Counted from the stretch's first letter, positions 1 through 7,184 are shown. The stretch is 12,040 nucleotides of DNA from Holdemanella porci (GCF_019052655.1 NZ_JAHQVB010000060.1:1-12040); one strand, 5' to 3'. Translations and numbers: made by a program. Notes: a model not told the origin generated them from the sequence alone.

Positions 1-61
1 TCGACAGTTTTTCACATACCGCATTCCCCTGTTCCGAAACCAAAATCTTAATATATAAGAA
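1..61. other. Window edge, no gene assignable
   Basis: This is short sequence beyond the end of the pilus operon. On the plus strand all three frames are open from the window edge and then stop within the stretch or just after it (frame 1 ends with TAA at 49-51), so it could hold the last codons of a convergent plus-strand gene. It is too short to decide and no recognisable peptide is seen. Confidence 0.3.
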
Positions 62-89
62 AAGAAAGTAGGAAAACTCCTACTTTCTT
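50..89 (-). terminator. Terminator of the pilus operon
   Basis: A perfect 12-bp inverted repeat (62-73 with 78-89) closes a 4-base loop. On the minus strand it is followed by a T-rich tail, TTCTTATATATT. The stop codon of the basal pilin gene (80-82) lies inside the stem. The stem is symmetrical and the plus-strand continuation is also fairly T-rich, so it could also serve a convergent plus-strand gene entering from the left edge. Confidence 0.65.
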
Positions 90-937
90 AACTTCTTATT
101 AATCAAATGTAAAATAATCACAAGTGCAATTAAACCTAAAGTCACATAAATATTACCATGATATTCAATTCCTGTTGGAACATGAATCTTCTTATTCTCA
201 AACAAGAACTCATGATTCTCTACCTTTTTACCATCAATAAAGATTTCATCCTCCTTGACTTCCACAAATAAGACTTGATCCGATTTTTCATACCCATTAG
301 GAGCCTTTGTCTCCTTTAAATACATCTTATCTTCACGCATTAAAATCGATAGAGTACCATTACCTTTAAATGTCTTTAAAGATTCTGTACAATCCTTATC
401 CTTATAGCTTGTAAATTCGATAGAATCCAAGATTTCATCCTTAGAATCCTTATCAATCTTTTTAATAATCAGCTTCTCAAACGGACGATGCTTAGGATAC
501 AACACCACATCACAATTTAACGTATCCCCATCCCACTCAGGAACACTCACTAACATCGGACTCATTCTTTCATACTCATGAATATTGACAGGATCAATAA
601 AGTACAATCCTTCTTCTACATCTTCAAGAACAGCTTTACCTTCTTCATCCGTGACAAGAGTTTGTCCAACCATGGAATACCCACTTAATTTTGTACAAAT
701 TGCTTCCACTTCTTCAGCCAATAACTCCGTATTGAAGTCCACATCTAAATCCTGAAATTCTTGATTCAATACATAAAAGCCATCCACAAGCTTTGCGACT
801 TGAACAACATCAAACTCAACATTCTCCTTCGAGAGTTCATCTACCGAATCCTGCAACTCCACACTAATTGAGTTTGCGTTTATCGGCATAATACATGCGA
901 TCATCATTAATATGATCAAACCAATTTTCTTCACCAT
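80..937 (-). CDS. Basal (minor) pilin, SpaA/FctB-like, with atypical sorting signal
   Basis: This is the last gene of the pilus operon, 285 aa. The start is ATG at 937, preceded by GGTGGTGAA and overlapping the sortase stop by 7 bases; a longer frame runs upstream without a better site. Residues 1-21 are a signal peptide. An N-terminal pilin domain (about 22-150) ends in a W135...YPK pilin motif (K149). A Cna-B/SpaA-like domain (about 155-250) has the E-box YLKETKAPNGY (E209) and a closing FEN (N248), the usual partners of a Lys-Asn isopeptide bond. The C-terminus has a hydrophobic helix (about 262-279) and a basic tail, but the expected LPxTG is replaced by VPTGI (253-257). In known pili a base pilin accepts the growing fibre on such a Lys and is then attached to the wall; that role is inferred from gene order and size. 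Confidence is high for a minor pilin and moderate for its basal position. Confidence 0.85.
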   Translation of the reverse strand: MVKKIGLIILMMIACIMPINANSISVELQDSVDELSKENVEFDVVQVAKLVDGFYVLNQEFQDLDVDFNTELLAEEVEAICTKLSGYSMVGQTLVTDEEGKAVLEDVEEGLYFIDPVNIHEYERMSPMLVSVPEWDGDTLNCDVVLYPKHRPFEKLIIKKIDKDSKDEILDSIEFTSYKDKDCTESLKTFKGNGTLSILMREDKMYLKETKAPNGYEKSDQVLFVEVKEDEIFIDGKKVENHEFLFENKKIHVPTGIEYHGNIYVTLGLIALVIILHLINKKLRK

Positions 938-1680
938 TTCACCACCATTACACAAATTATTGGAATTAAAATAAAACACAATTCCCTAAAAGAATACGAT
1001 TTACGCACTTTTTTCTCTTTCTTTTTAGGAAACACTCTTTTTGCCCTTACAACCAACCTTTTCGTATTGATCCCATACGGCGTACAAGTCACTAGACTCA
1101 ACAAATCCCTATTCTTTTCAATACCTATATCCAAGATAGCTTCCGGTTCTACCACAATAGAATCCACCACCTCATAGACCAATTCTTTTTTACACACATG
1201 TATATAGATCAAATCCTTCTTCTTTAACTCATCCAAACGCGTAAAAAGCTTGGCACTAGGAAGACCTCTATGACCTGTTAATATACAATGCGAATTCTTT
1301 CCGCCAACAGGAAGACTTGTAAAGTCAAAATGACCAATCCCACGATTTAATACTTCATCACTCGTTCCACGATAAATTGGTAAGTCTACATCGATCACTG
1401 GAATCTGGATGGTTGCGATTACATTTGAGGATAAAGTATTCAACATCGTTTCATACTCTTCTTTTTCTTTACCCAAATACAAGTTTTGATTGTAGTTCAA
1501 CCCAGCATTAAAACTCGACTCCAATATGCCCTCATCCATTTTTTCTTCTTCTAAATAAAAACTTGAAATGACATTCTCTACACTTTGATGAAAGAAGAAA
1601 TTTAAGATGAGTGGCAATACACAAATCAAGAAACCCAGAAAGAATAGAATCCTATTCTTCCCTTTTCTTCTTACATACAT
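931..1680 (-). CDS. srtC: Class C (pilin-polymerising) sortase
   Basis: A membrane transpeptidase that cleaves LPxTG-type signals between Thr and Gly and links pilin subunits through a Lys side chain. The 249-aa protein has transmembrane helices at both ends (about 11-30 and 234-247), as class C enzymes do. The catalytic His is in TGHRGLPSAKLF (H137), the Cys in LVTCTPYGIN (C199) and the Arg in NTKRLVV (R208). The block LPIYRGTSDEVLNRGIGH is also typical. The usual DP(W/F/Y) lid motif before the core is not visible: residues 62-81 run YNQNLYLGKEKEEYETMLN. The ATG at 1680 is chosen because the N-terminal basic stretch and helix follow directly. A GTG at 1698 is possible, but neither has a clear ribosome binding site, so translation is probably coupled to the backbone pilin, which it overlaps by 29 bases. 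Confidence 0.95.
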   Translation of the reverse strand: MYVRRKGKNRILFFLGFLICVLPLILNFFFHQSVENVISSFYLEEEKMDEGILESSFNAGLNYNQNLYLGKEKEEYETMLNTLSSNVIATIQIPVIDVDLPIYRGTSDEVLNRGIGHFDFTSLPVGGKNSHCILTGHRGLPSAKLFTRLDELKKKDLIYIHVCKKELVYEVVDSIVVEPEAILDIGIEKNRDLLSLVTCTPYGINTKRLVVRAKRVFPKKKEKKVRKSYSFRELCFILIPIICVMVVKW

Positions 1681-3217
1681 ACACCATAATACCAGCACCC
1701 GTTAGTACACAGACAATCGTTCCCATAGATCCAGTGACTGGTAATTTAGAACTCGTTTGATTCACTACTTTTAAAGCTACGCTTAAATCATTCGTACTCG
1801 CATTTAAATGCGTATTAAAACTTGTTGCCGATAGAGAAACCAATCCCTCTCCATTCGAAGTATAGTTATTGCGATCCGCTACAAATGTAGGCGTAATTTG
1901 AATCTCAATAGCTTCCTTTAATAAAGTATATCCGTCCGGTGCCTGGATTTCCTTTAAATAATACGTTCCCTGATCCAAACCTTGAATCACAAACTCACCC
2001 TTTTCATTGGATACAATCTCTTCATCTACACTATTTGAAACTACATATCCATTTGTGCTTTTCTTTACCTTTACTAACTCACTCAAATTAGAATCACGAT
2101 ACAACTTAAATGTAGCCCCCTCAAGTTTGACATCCTTCTCATTTGTCTTTAAACCCTTCACCTGATATGTATAGCACACAACACTATCCCAAGGCGTTTG
2201 TCCTTTAGAATTCGTTTGCGGATCATTTGAGAAATTTAATCGTACCTTATTTTCAAAACCCTTTTTTGAAATCTTTGTGGCTGACAAATCATTTAAATAC
2301 GCATCATACGTAAACAAGATTGGATCTCCTTGACTACCAAGTCCTTTAAAATCATTGAATGTAACTTTAAATCCATTTGAAGATTTAGTTACACTATATG
2401 TATCAGCTGGAATAATAGTATCCTTGACCTTTACTTGTATACTATCTTCTTTTAAATATAAACTTGGATCCATTTCATCCTCAAACTCTAAAAAATAAGA
2501 AACATATCCACTCATATCCGGCACTTTCGATTCATACTTATACGGAATGTTCTGCATGATCTCAAAATCACCCATATCATTCCAACCTATATTGTTGTCA
2601 TCTTCATAAATCTTCTTTACAATACTCGGATAATCCGACTTAATTTGAATCGTCGCCTTAGGATTTGCCGTATTGACCATCGTCATAGAACTTGCCGCAT
2701 GACTATTGGATACATTGGTAATTTCATCAATCAAATAGAAACCATATCCCAACTTATCCAACGTGATATTTCCATTCACATCACAACTCTCTACATTCAC
2801 AATATGAGCTTCCATAGAAGATATCGCCTTTTGAATCGATTCAATAAAGGTACGATATTCACTTTGACTTCCTTCGTTATCTAAAGACATCATATATTCC
2901 ACTACATCTTGATCCGATACCGTTTTAGATAACTTACTTGATACAAGCTCCTTGATTTTAGATGCATACACACTATTTAAAGTATAGTGAATCGAAGTAT
3001 TGTCCTTTGAATTTGTCGCATCAAATAGTTTATATACCTTAAACGACTTACCCTGCATGGATTGATTTTGATTTGCCTGAATCACAATACTCGCATTCCC
3101 CTCATTAAAATTTGCCGTCCCATGCACAACTGAAACACTTGTTTCTTTTGCGCTGACTGGACTTGTGACCATTGCCAACATCAATAGTCCTGTATAAATT
3201 AAATTTCTTTTATTCAT
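1652..3217 (-). CDS. Major (backbone) pilin with fimbrial D2 isopeptide domain, LPVTG anchor
   Basis: This is the probable shaft subunit of the pilus, 521 aa. Residues 1-23 are a signal peptide ending VSA. An N-terminal domain (about 25-180) follows and closes with GYGFYLIDE. At 185-187 an NPK tripeptide stands where many backbone pilins have YPK, so K187 is the candidate linking lysine. A fimbrial isopeptide D2 domain (about 190-335) is recognised from the pattern YPSIVKKI...GWNDMGDFEIMQNIPYKYESKVPD and a closing FENKVRLNFSND (N323). A Cna-B-like domain (about 350-488) carries the E-box YYLKEIQAPDGY (E423). LPVTG (492-496), a hydrophobic helix and KKKREE form the sorting signal. The start has GAGGAGAA upstream and overlaps the tip gene by 8 bases. 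Position next to a class C sortase supports the backbone role; NPK as the linkage site is inferred. Confidence 0.92.
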   Translation of the reverse strand: MNKRNLIYTGLLMLAMVTSPVSAKETSVSVVHGTANFNEGNASIVIQANQNQSMQGKSFKVYKLFDATNSKDNTSIHYTLNSVYASKIKELVSSKLSKTVSDQDVVEYMMSLDNEGSQSEYRTFIESIQKAISSMEAHIVNVESCDVNGNITLDKLGYGFYLIDEITNVSNSHAASSMTMVNTANPKATIQIKSDYPSIVKKIYEDDNNIGWNDMGDFEIMQNIPYKYESKVPDMSGYVSYFLEFEDEMDPSLYLKEDSIQVKVKDTIIPADTYSVTKSSNGFKVTFNDFKGLGSQGDPILFTYDAYLNDLSATKISKKGFENKVRLNFSNDPQTNSKGQTPWDSVVCYTYQVKGLKTNEKDVKLEGATFKLYRDSNLSELVKVKKSTNGYVVSNSVDEEIVSNEKGEFVIQGLDQGTYYLKEIQAPDGYTLLKEAIEIQITPTFVADRNNYTSNGEGLVSLSATSFNTHLNASTNDLSVALKVVNQTSSKLPVTGSMGTIVCVLTGAGIMVYVCKKKREE

Positions 3218-5450
3218 GATTTCTCCTCAACATTAAATAGGCACCTACAACCACACACACCAAACTCATACTAGAACCTGTATGTGGAAGCTTTGTCATT
3301 CTTTCATTCACAAACTCCAAGTTCACACTTCCATCCGCATATAAGCCATCTACTTTTTCTTGATCTATATACACATCATATTGTCCTTTAACCGGTATAA
3401 AATCCGTTTTTATGCAATACACACGATCTATCTTTTGATAGCCACTTGGCGCCTTTATTTCTTTTAAATAATACGTTTCACCATTCTTTAAATCCGCAAA
3501 AGATACAACACCATCAACCGTACTCTTCTCATCAATTTTTTCTTTACACTCACTATCTTTAAATAATCCAAATACAGCACCATCCAGTAATTGATGCATG
3601 TTGTTTTTCTTTACGATCTTCAATTCAAAAGGATTCACCTTATTTGAAAATGTAATGACAGGATCCACTCCAGAAATACTTCCATCACGCAACACTTCAA
3701 ATTCAATAGGCTTAATATCCAGGGCATACCCATCTAGAGTCTTAAACTCGGTTAATGTATGTTTTCCTTTTGTCAGACCCATCCATTCAATTTCACCCTT
3801 ATCATTCGTCTTTTCTTGTAAAGGAAAAGGTAAGTTTGGCATTATATGCTTAAATATGACATTTGGCAATGGAATTTGCGTACCCTCCTGTACTTTAATC
3901 AACTTTAAACGGTTCACTGTATCTTTCACACTGAATGTCTTAAATGCACTAATATGTTCAGACGTACTACTTGTACAATCTAACTTTTGTACATATACTG
4001 TGCTATCCAATAAATACCCCTGTGGAGGATCGATTTCCTGAACCGTAATCGTACCTAATGGTAAACATATCTTTCCATTCAGATCCGTATAGAAGGCATC
4101 ACCACTTACTTTATACGAATCTTCCATCAGAATCTTGCCCGTCTTATCTGTCTTTAATATCCAGCTGCGTATTGGTAAAACACCTAAACTTGCTGGATCC
4201 TTATCATATAGACCTCCATAAAACTTAAATTCATACTTTGCATCTTTTAAGCTGGCCATACCCTGCGCTTTATTTCCTGTTTGGGCATCTTGTTTCACCA
4301 AAACTAAATCCACAAGATTGGTTTGTGGAACATCACGCACTTCAATTTCTTGAACCGCTTGATCTTTAACCTTAACAGTATAGATTGTTGTATCTTTTTG
4401 ATAGCCATGCGGCGCTAGTATTTCATTAATGTAGTAAGTACCAATATCTAAATCTTTAATCTCGTTGGACTTGCCATTTTCATCAATTTTAAATTCACCA
4501 ATCTTTTCTTTACACCCAGAATCTTTATACAATCCATAAAGAGCTCCAGAAAATGTATAGGATGCATTCGATTGATTGATCTCATTCTTTGAGCTGACCT
4601 TTAAAAGCTTTACTGAACCTGTAGGCACATATACACCATATGCCAACTTTTGAATTGGCGTTAACACCCCTTGCCAGTTATAGGCAGACCCAGCTACATC
4701 TACTAAATAGGTTGAATAATTTTTAACACTTGGCTTTGCGATGATTTCATTCCATAAACCACCCACTACTTTATTCCAGTGATACCCATCATTACTCGCC
4801 TTACTAATACAATTTGAACTATAAGCATTCGACACAAGTTCACTTGTGAGTACAATTGCTCCACTGACGCCATAACGAGATGTTAATATGTCCCCAGGGC
4901 CGTTATAGCCATAGTACAAACATTTCTTTAAGTTCTCATTTTCAACCAAATATGGATCGGAAGTCACATCTCCTACTGCAGGAGATGCATTCAATCCCTG
5001 CGCACAAAATGCTTCATGCGAATTCGACAATTTCCATATTCCATTCGCAATATAGTAACCAGGCTTTTCTTCATACCGATGATGACTCATACTTACTACA
5101 CTACTCGCTCTAGATTCCATCACATCTACAGTCGTCTCAAATCCTGCACTATAGCGATCTAAAATCATCAAGCCATTCTTGATCAAATACGCATCCGAAT
5201 AGTTATCATAAAAGTCTTCACTTAAAAAATAAGTGGAATCACAATAATCTAATAAACCATACTCACCTGCCTTAGCTTTTCGTAATTCAATAAATTCATC
5301 CGTATTGATATTTCCCTTTTTATACTCCTCCATCATCTCCATTTCTTTTAAACTCATTCCGTACGTACCCATCGTATTGGCACGAACAATACTTAAAGAA
5401 AGAATAAATACTATAAGAATACTCAAACATATATAAATCTTCTTTTTCAT
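3210..5450 (-). CDS. Pilus tip adhesin, thioester-like head plus four Cna-B/SpaA-like repeats, LPHTG anchor
   Basis: First and largest gene of the pilus operon, 746 aa from the ATG at 5450, which has an excellent GGGAGGTGAAGGA site; an in-frame ATG at 5465 lies upstream of that site. Residues 1-24 are a signal peptide. The head (about 25-277) holds FCAQG (C149), YYGYNGPGD (179-187) and TPIQKLAYGVYVP (Q267), the layout of thioester adhesin domains, where a Cys and a Gln near the domain end form a covalent surface-binding bond. Four Cna-B/SpaA-like domains follow, at about 278-375, 380-510, 513-603 and 607-716. Their E-boxes are at E343 (YYINEILAPHGY), E472, E568 and E664 (YYLKEIKAPSGY). LPHTG (721-725), a hydrophobic segment and RRNHE complete a sorting signal. 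There is no pilin YPK motif, as expected for a tip subunit. The pilus tip role is well supported by architecture; the thioester is an inference. Confidence 0.9.
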   Translation of the reverse strand: MKKKIYICLSILIVFILSLSIVRANTMGTYGMSLKEMEMMEEYKKGNINTDEFIELRKAKAGEYGLLDYCDSTYFLSEDFYDNYSDAYLIKNGLMILDRYSAGFETTVDVMESRASSVVSMSHHRYEEKPGYYIANGIWKLSNSHEAFCAQGLNASPAVGDVTSDPYLVENENLKKCLYYGYNGPGDILTSRYGVSGAIVLTSELVSNAYSSNCISKASNDGYHWNKVVGGLWNEIIAKPSVKNYSTYLVDVAGSAYNWQGVLTPIQKLAYGVYVPTGSVKLLKVSSKNEINQSNASYTFSGALYGLYKDSGCKEKIGEFKIDENGKSNEIKDLDIGTYYINEILAPHGYQKDTTIYTVKVKDQAVQEIEVRDVPQTNLVDLVLVKQDAQTGNKAQGMASLKDAKYEFKFYGGLYDKDPASLGVLPIRSWILKTDKTGKILMEDSYKVSGDAFYTDLNGKICLPLGTITVQEIDPPQGYLLDSTVYVQKLDCTSSTSEHISAFKTFSVKDTVNRLKLIKVQEGTQIPLPNVIFKHIMPNLPFPLQEKTNDKGEIEWMGLTKGKHTLTEFKTLDGYALDIKPIEFEVLRDGSISGVDPVITFSNKVNPFELKIVKKNNMHQLLDGAVFGLFKDSECKEKIDEKSTVDGVVSFADLKNGETYYLKEIKAPSGYQKIDRVYCIKTDFIPVKGQYDVYIDQEKVDGLYADGSVNLEFVNERMTKLPHTGSSMSLVCVVVGAYLMLRRNHE

Positions 5451-5560
5451 TCCTTCACCTCCCATTTATATATTCTTTTCTTCTCACCTATTATTTTGAC
5501 AACCCAATGTGAAAAAGACATTAATTTCAAGCATTTCCTTACGATACTTCCTATCTTGTC

Positions 5561-5586
5561 TAAAACGCAAAAAAACAAGCGTTTTA
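5561..5586. repeat. Inverted repeat upstream of the pilus operon, operator candidate
   Basis: A perfect 8-bp inverted repeat, TAAAACGC then GCGTTTTA, spans a 10-base loop of mostly A. It lies 111 bases before the pilus start codon and 13 bases from the tRNA -35. Neither side has a T-tract, so it does not look like a terminator. It may be a protein-binding site or a leader hairpin of the pilus transcript. Confidence 0.45.
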
Positions 5587-5598
5587 CATAAAAAACAC

Positions 5599-5627
5599 TT
5601 GTCAAAAAGACACAAATCGTGTATTAT
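5599..5627 (+). promoter_or_regulatory. Sigma-A type promoter of tRNA-Gln
   Basis: The -35 TTGTCA (5599-5604) and -10 TATTAT (5622-5627) each match consensus at 5 of 6 positions and are separated by exactly 17 bases. The expected start of transcription is a few bases before the mature tRNA 5' end at 5640. Confidence 0.8.
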
Positions 5628-5639
5628 AAATAGGCACAT

Positions 5640-5715
5640 TGGGGTATAGCCAAGCGGTAAGGCATCAGACTCTGAATCTGACATTTCCTTGGTTCGAATC
5701 CAAGTACCCCAGCCA
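5640..5715 (+). tRNA. tRNA-Gln (anticodon CUG)
   Basis: A complete cloverleaf. The acceptor stem TGGGGTA (5640-5646) pairs perfectly with TACCCCA (5705-5711), followed by G and an encoded CCA (5713-5715). The anticodon stem TCAGA/TCTGA closes the loop CTCTGAA with anticodon CTG at 5672-5674, which reads CAG (Gln). The T arm carries the usual GGTTCGAATCC. The U1-A72 end pair and the overall sequence are typical of bacterial tRNA-Gln. A UUG-reading partner must exist elsewhere for CAA codons. It stands alone, with its own promoter and terminator, divergent from the pilus operon. Confidence 0.97.
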
Positions 5716-5723
5716 TGCCTATT

Positions 5724-5750
5724 ACAGAGATACAATTCTCTGTTTTTTTT
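5724..5750 (+). terminator. Terminator of tRNA-Gln
   Basis: A 7-bp stem, ACAGAGA (5724-5730) with TCTCTGT (5737-5743), encloses a 6-base loop and runs straight into a T-tract ending at 5750. It starts 9 bases after the encoded CCA. Confidence 0.85.
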
Positions 5751-5797
5751 ATACTTTTTTTAAATTACAGCCATTATTTTGTCGGTAATGAATGATC

Positions 5798-5848
5798 AAT
5801 TAAGCTATATGACTTAATTAACACCGAATTAAGATGTTTGACTTAATT
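5798..5848. repeat. Two tandem 22-base palindromes
   Basis: AATTAAG-N8-CTTAATT occurs at 5798-5819 and again at 5827-5848, a 29-base period. Within each unit the same strand also shares TGACTTAATTAA (5810-5821 and 5839-5850). The spacers differ (CTATATGA and ATGTTTGA) while the arms are identical, which is what paired operator sites look like. AT content is high, so chance contributes. Confidence 0.6.
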
Positions 5849-5941
5849 AAAAAAGAGCAAGATTTGATTCGCTCAACAATTATATTAATGAAATAACTAA
5901 AATACTAATCGTACTTAATAATGTACCTAATAAATAATACT

Positions 5942-6008
5942 CTGCAAAATTTTGATTCTTAGATATTTTATCCTATCTCGCTATGGATTTTGCAGTTAAT
6001 ACCATAGC
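5942..6008. other. Interlocked inverted repeats with pseudoknot topology
   Basis: Arm A (CTGCAAAAT, 5942-5950) is the perfect 9-base complement of A' (ATTTTGCAG, 5987-5995). Arm B (GCTATGG, 5980-5986) is the perfect 7-base complement of B' (CCATAGC, 6002-6008). The order A-B-A'-B' is that of an H-type pseudoknot, with B directly abutting A' so that the two helices could stack. The first loop holds a further 5-bp hairpin (AGATA 5961-5965, TATCT 5974-5978). The strand is unknown; no promoter is evident on either side. Structured RNA is inferred only from the repeats. Confidence 0.4.
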
Positions 6009-6030
6009 AATTAACGTATATTGATTACTA

Positions 6031-6063
6031 CTAACAAGAAAGAGAGCTTTTACTAAGCTCTCT
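6031..6063 (-). terminator. Terminator of ftsA-ftsZ
   Basis: A 9-bp stem, AGAGAGCTT with AAGCTCTCT (6041-6049 and 6055-6063), closes a 5-base loop. On the minus strand it is followed by TTCTTGTTAG. It starts 12 bases after the ftsZ stop codon. The tail is only moderately T-rich, so some read-through is possible. Confidence 0.7.
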
Positions 6064-6074
6064 ATATATGTCTA

Positions 6075-7184
6075 TTAACGATTGAAGAAGAAGTTAGGAA
6101 TTTGTTCATCATCACTTGTGTTATTTTCAACACTAGTTACAACACCTGGGTTAACAGGCGCTTGGATTTTCGGTTCTGTGAACAATGTATCATTCGCAAC
6201 TTGTTTAATTACTGGTTCACTACGTCTTTTACGTTGTTTTTCTTTTGGTTCTTCAAATCCAGTAGCGATAACTGTAACGATGATCGCATCCCCTAATTGT
6301 TCGTTGATTGCGATACCGAAAATACAGTCAACATCTCCACCAGCTGCATCTTGAATTACAGCTACAGCGTTTTGTGCATCAAATAAGCTAACTTTGTCAC
6401 CACCAGTGATGTTTACGATAGCTGATTTAGCACCAGAGATTTGTGCTTCCAATAATGGTGACTGGATAGCTTTTTCAGCAGCAGAGATAGCTTTGTCTTC
6501 TCCTTCTGCCATACCAATACCGATCAATGCACGACCTTGATTTTGCATAACGCTACGAACATCCGCAAAGTCTAAGTTTACCAATGCTGGAACAGCGATC
6601 AAGTCAGAGATTGTTTGAACACCTTGACGTAATACGTTGTCTGCAGCTTGGAATGCTTCTTCGATTGGTTTACGACCAATCACATCTAATAAGTTGTCAT
6701 TTGAAACGATAATTAATGAGTCAACATATTTTTTTAATTCTTCAATACCATCTTTAGCATTGTTTGCACGACGACGACCTTCAAAAGTGAATGGACGAGT
6801 TACAACGGCAACTGTTAAAGCACCTTCTTCTTTAGCAATCTTAGCGATTAATGGAGCAGCACCCGTACCAGTTCCACCACCCATACCAGCAGTGATAAAT
6901 ACCATGTCGCTTCCTTTTACAGATTCGCGGATTTCTCCTTCACTTTCTTCAGCAGCTTTACGTCCATATTCTGGATTTCCACCAGCACCTAAACCTTTAG
7001 TTGTTTCCTTTCCTAAAACGATTTTGTTATCGCAAGGAGAGTTTTTCATAACTTGTACATCTGTGTTGCAGATATAGAAATCAACGCCCTTAACACCATC
7101 AGCAACCATGCGGTTAACAGCGTTGGATCCACCACCACCAACACCAAATACTTTAATATTTGCTACTTGATTAAATTCAGTCAT
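6075..7184 (-). CDS. ftsZ: Cell division protein FtsZ
   Basis: Tubulin-like GTPase that forms the cytoplasmic division ring. It has 369 aa, close to the usual 350-400. Key features are the nucleotide-binding [13 protein letters not shown] (14-26), the tubulin signature GGGTGTG (102-108), [10 protein letters not shown] (130-139), and the synergy loop [11 protein letters not shown] (203-213) with D205 and D208 that complete the neighbouring subunit's GTPase site. A linker with a basic patch (about 315-321) leads to the C-terminal peptide [10 protein letters not shown]. That peptide departs from the common D-IP-FLR-R consensus but should be the site that binds FtsA and other partners. The start has GAGAGGAAAA upstream and lies 20 bases after ftsA, with which it is co-transcribed. 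Confidence 0.99.
   Translation of the reverse strand: MTEFNQVANIKVFGVGGGGSNAVNRMVADGVKGVDFYICNTDVQVMKNSPCDNKIVLGKETTKGLGAGGNPEYGRKAAEESEGEIRESVKGSDMVFITAGMGGGTGTGAAPLIAKIAKEEGALTVAVVTRPFTFEGRRRANNAKDGIEELKKYVDSLIIVSNDNLLDVIGRKPIEEAFQAADNVLRQGVQTISDLIAVPALVNLDFADVRSVMQNQGRALIGIGMAEGEDKAISAAEKAIQSPLLEAQISGAKSAIVNITGGDKVSLFDAQNAVAVIQDAAGGDVDCIFGIAINEQLGDAIIVTVIATGFEEPKEKQRKRRSEPVIKQVANDTLFTEPKIQAPVNPGVVTSVENNTSDDEQIPNFFFNR

Larger units (their letters stand above)
5451..5639. other. Intergenic region between the pilus operon and the divergent tRNA gene
   Basis: It holds the tRNA promoter, a hairpin at 5561-5586 and the pilus ribosome binding site. I could not find a convincing sigma-A promoter for the pilus operon: a minus-strand TTGTCA near 5496-5501 has no -10 at 16-18 bases. 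A 9-base direct repeat AAAAAGACA occurs at 5512-5520 and 5604-5612, but in such AT-rich sequence it may be chance. Confidence 0.5.
5751..6030. other. AT-rich intergenic region without a supportable gene
   Basis: No open frame here has both a ribosome binding site and a recognisable product; the longest plausible one (5834-5896) encodes only 20 residues and has no binding site. The stretch is rich in inverted repeats, listed separately (tandem palindromes at 5798-5848 and interlocked repeats at 5942-6008). It may be a regulatory or small-RNA region, or the decayed remains of an element. Confidence 0.6.

Noticed and set aside
3598..5113. Plus-strand open frames opposite the tip adhesin
   Set aside because: The minus-strand protein has clear signal peptide, repeats and anchor; the plus-strand translations are low-complexity and lack start signals.
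5561..5586. CcpA-type catabolite site in the pilus leader hairpin
   Set aside because: The core AAACGCTT fits, but only about 9 of 14 consensus positions agree and the flanking TG and CA are missing.
5484..5735. Minus-strand 83-codon open frame across the tRNA
   Set aside because: It is the antisense of tRNA-Gln; its translation includes the RTKEMSDSESDALPLGYTP string that arises from reading tRNA genes backwards. No ribosome binding site.
5640..5860. tRNA-Gln as an integration site for a mobile element carrying the pilus genes
   Set aside because: The pilus operon is on the 5' side of the tRNA, no copy of the tRNA 3' end was found nearby, and there is no integrase.
5834..5896. Plus-strand 20-residue open frame after tRNA-Gln
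   Set aside because: Starts inside a palindrome, has no ribosome binding site and resembles no family I can name.
6082..7077. Plus-strand open frames opposite ftsZ
   Set aside because: They are shadows of a strongly conserved gene on the other strand, with no start signals.
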